Positions 63,611 through 64,000 of a stretch of DNA of 64,000 bases are shown in pieces. The position numbers were made by a program, and so were the translations under genes. Positions within the stretch are counted from its first letter, which is position 1, and each line of letters starts with the position of its first letter. The DNA comes from Pseudomonadales bacterium (GTDB taxonomy: Bacteria; Pseudomonadota; Gammaproteobacteria; Pseudomonadales; Azotimanducaceae), in contig JAFMIA010000005.1 of NCBI GenBank assembly GCA_017854255.1, positions 17,857 through 81,856 of the forward strand, written 5' to 3'. Below the pieces are notes generated by a model that saw nothing but the letters and a program-made list of their open reading frames with translations, made no database searches and was not told the origin of the DNA.

Positions 63611-64000
63611 TTAATCTTGGTCCTTGAATTGCTGTGCTATCAGGACAATTTCAGGTTCAGCGGCGAAAAAAGCCTCGACTATCTGGGGGTCAAATTGTGC
63701 ACCGCTAAGGGAGGCTATTTCTGATATCGCGTCTTTGTGTGACCATGCGCTTTTATAGACACGAGAAGACGTCAGTGCATCATAAACATCAGCTATGGCC
63801 ATAATCCTAGCAGATAGGGGTATATCTTCCCCCACAAGCTTGCGTGGATAGCCCGTTCCATTCCACTTTTCGTGATGTCCGCCGGCTAATTCACCGGCAA
63901 TCCTAAGATCGTCGCTGCCAGCCTGATCAGCCGCTGACAATAGAACATTTTCACCAACCAGCGCATGAGTCTTCATGGTCGTCCACTCGGATTCGGTCAG
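63611..64000 (-). CDS. HD-GYP domain protein, C-terminal part (runs off the window)
   Basis: The 130 visible codons continue past the right edge with no start codon required inside. The extended HD-GYP motif GGHHEKWNGTGYP and the following PLSARIMAIADVYDALTSSRVYK identify a cyclic-di-GMP phosphodiesterase-type domain. The N-terminal HD residues and any receiver domain are outside the window. Its last codons overlap a short open frame on the other strand that follows the VOC gene. Confidence 0.88.
   Translation of the reverse strand: MTESEWTTMKTHALVGENVLLSAADQAGSDDLRIAGELAGGHHEKWNGTGYPRKLVGEDIPLSARIMAIADVYDALTSSRVYKSAWSHKDAISEIASLSGAQFDPQIVEAFFAAEPEIVLIAQQFKDQD

Overview
The window is chromosomal DNA from a free-living gammaproteobacterium, probably of the broad Pseudomonadales/Oceanospirillales type. 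This rests on gene order. Runs seen here include rppH-ptsP, yqiB-parE-parC, queG/nnr-tsaE-amiB-mutL-miaA-hfq-hflX-hflK-hflC-DUF2065-hisZ-purA, rnr-rlmB-rpsF-rpsR-rplI-dnaB-alr-radA and nrdR-ribD-ribH-nusB-thiL-pgpA. A HisZ gene between the hfl block and purA, and the absence of priB between rpsF and rpsR, argue against an enteric. The species cannot be named from the sequence. I found no rRNA, CRISPR array, prophage or insertion sequence, and only one tRNA.

Layout. 1-12.3 kb: end of a HAD phosphatase, rppH-ptsP (RNA 5'-end processing and the nitrogen phosphotransferase enzyme I), an NRDE-family protein, lgt-fabV (lipoprotein maturation and fatty-acid synthesis), a membrane adenylate/guanylate cyclase, hemE, argA, an orphan GspE/PilB ATPase and a lipid A acyltransferase. 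12.3-23.8 kb: a four-repeat fasciclin lipoprotein, a 494-base gap holding a possible decayed LysR gene, then waaA-arsC-yqiB-parE-parC, an AhpA/YtjB membrane protein and serB. 23.9-28.2 kb: efp with its own modifying enzyme epmA, psd, orn and queG. 28.2-40.8 kb: one long conserved run of twelve genes from nnr to purA, covering metabolite repair, tRNA modification, cell-wall hydrolysis, mismatch repair, RNA chaperoning, FtsH regulation, histidine and purine synthesis. 40.8-43.4 kb: two dehydrogenase-type genes and a leftward tRNA-Leu with a strong promoter. 43.4-54.1 kb: the rnr to radA run and convergent ettA. 54.2-59.3 kb: two small poorly known genes, then the nrdR-pgpA run. 59.3-64 kb: a less conserved metabolic group (glyoxalase II, an SDR lacking its catalytic pair, an ACT-domain regulator, a cytochrome P450, a VOC protein) and the end of an HD-GYP protein.

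The genome is tightly packed. Genes within operons commonly overlap by ATGA or GTGA, and most convergent pairs meet stop to stop or overlap, leaving no room for intrinsic terminators. Almost everything is ordinary core genome. I do not see a clear new multi-gene system. The points most worth a second look are residue-level oddities in otherwise familiar proteins: a catalytically empty cyclase-like domain in the AhpA/YtjB protein, a cyclase with His for the catalytic Asn, an SDR without its Tyr/Lys pair, and Hfq with Ser at position 57 and almost no tail. The AB-AB duplicated fasciclin lipoprotein, an arsenate-reductase gene inside the waaA-parE operon and a structured rpsF leader also deserve attention.
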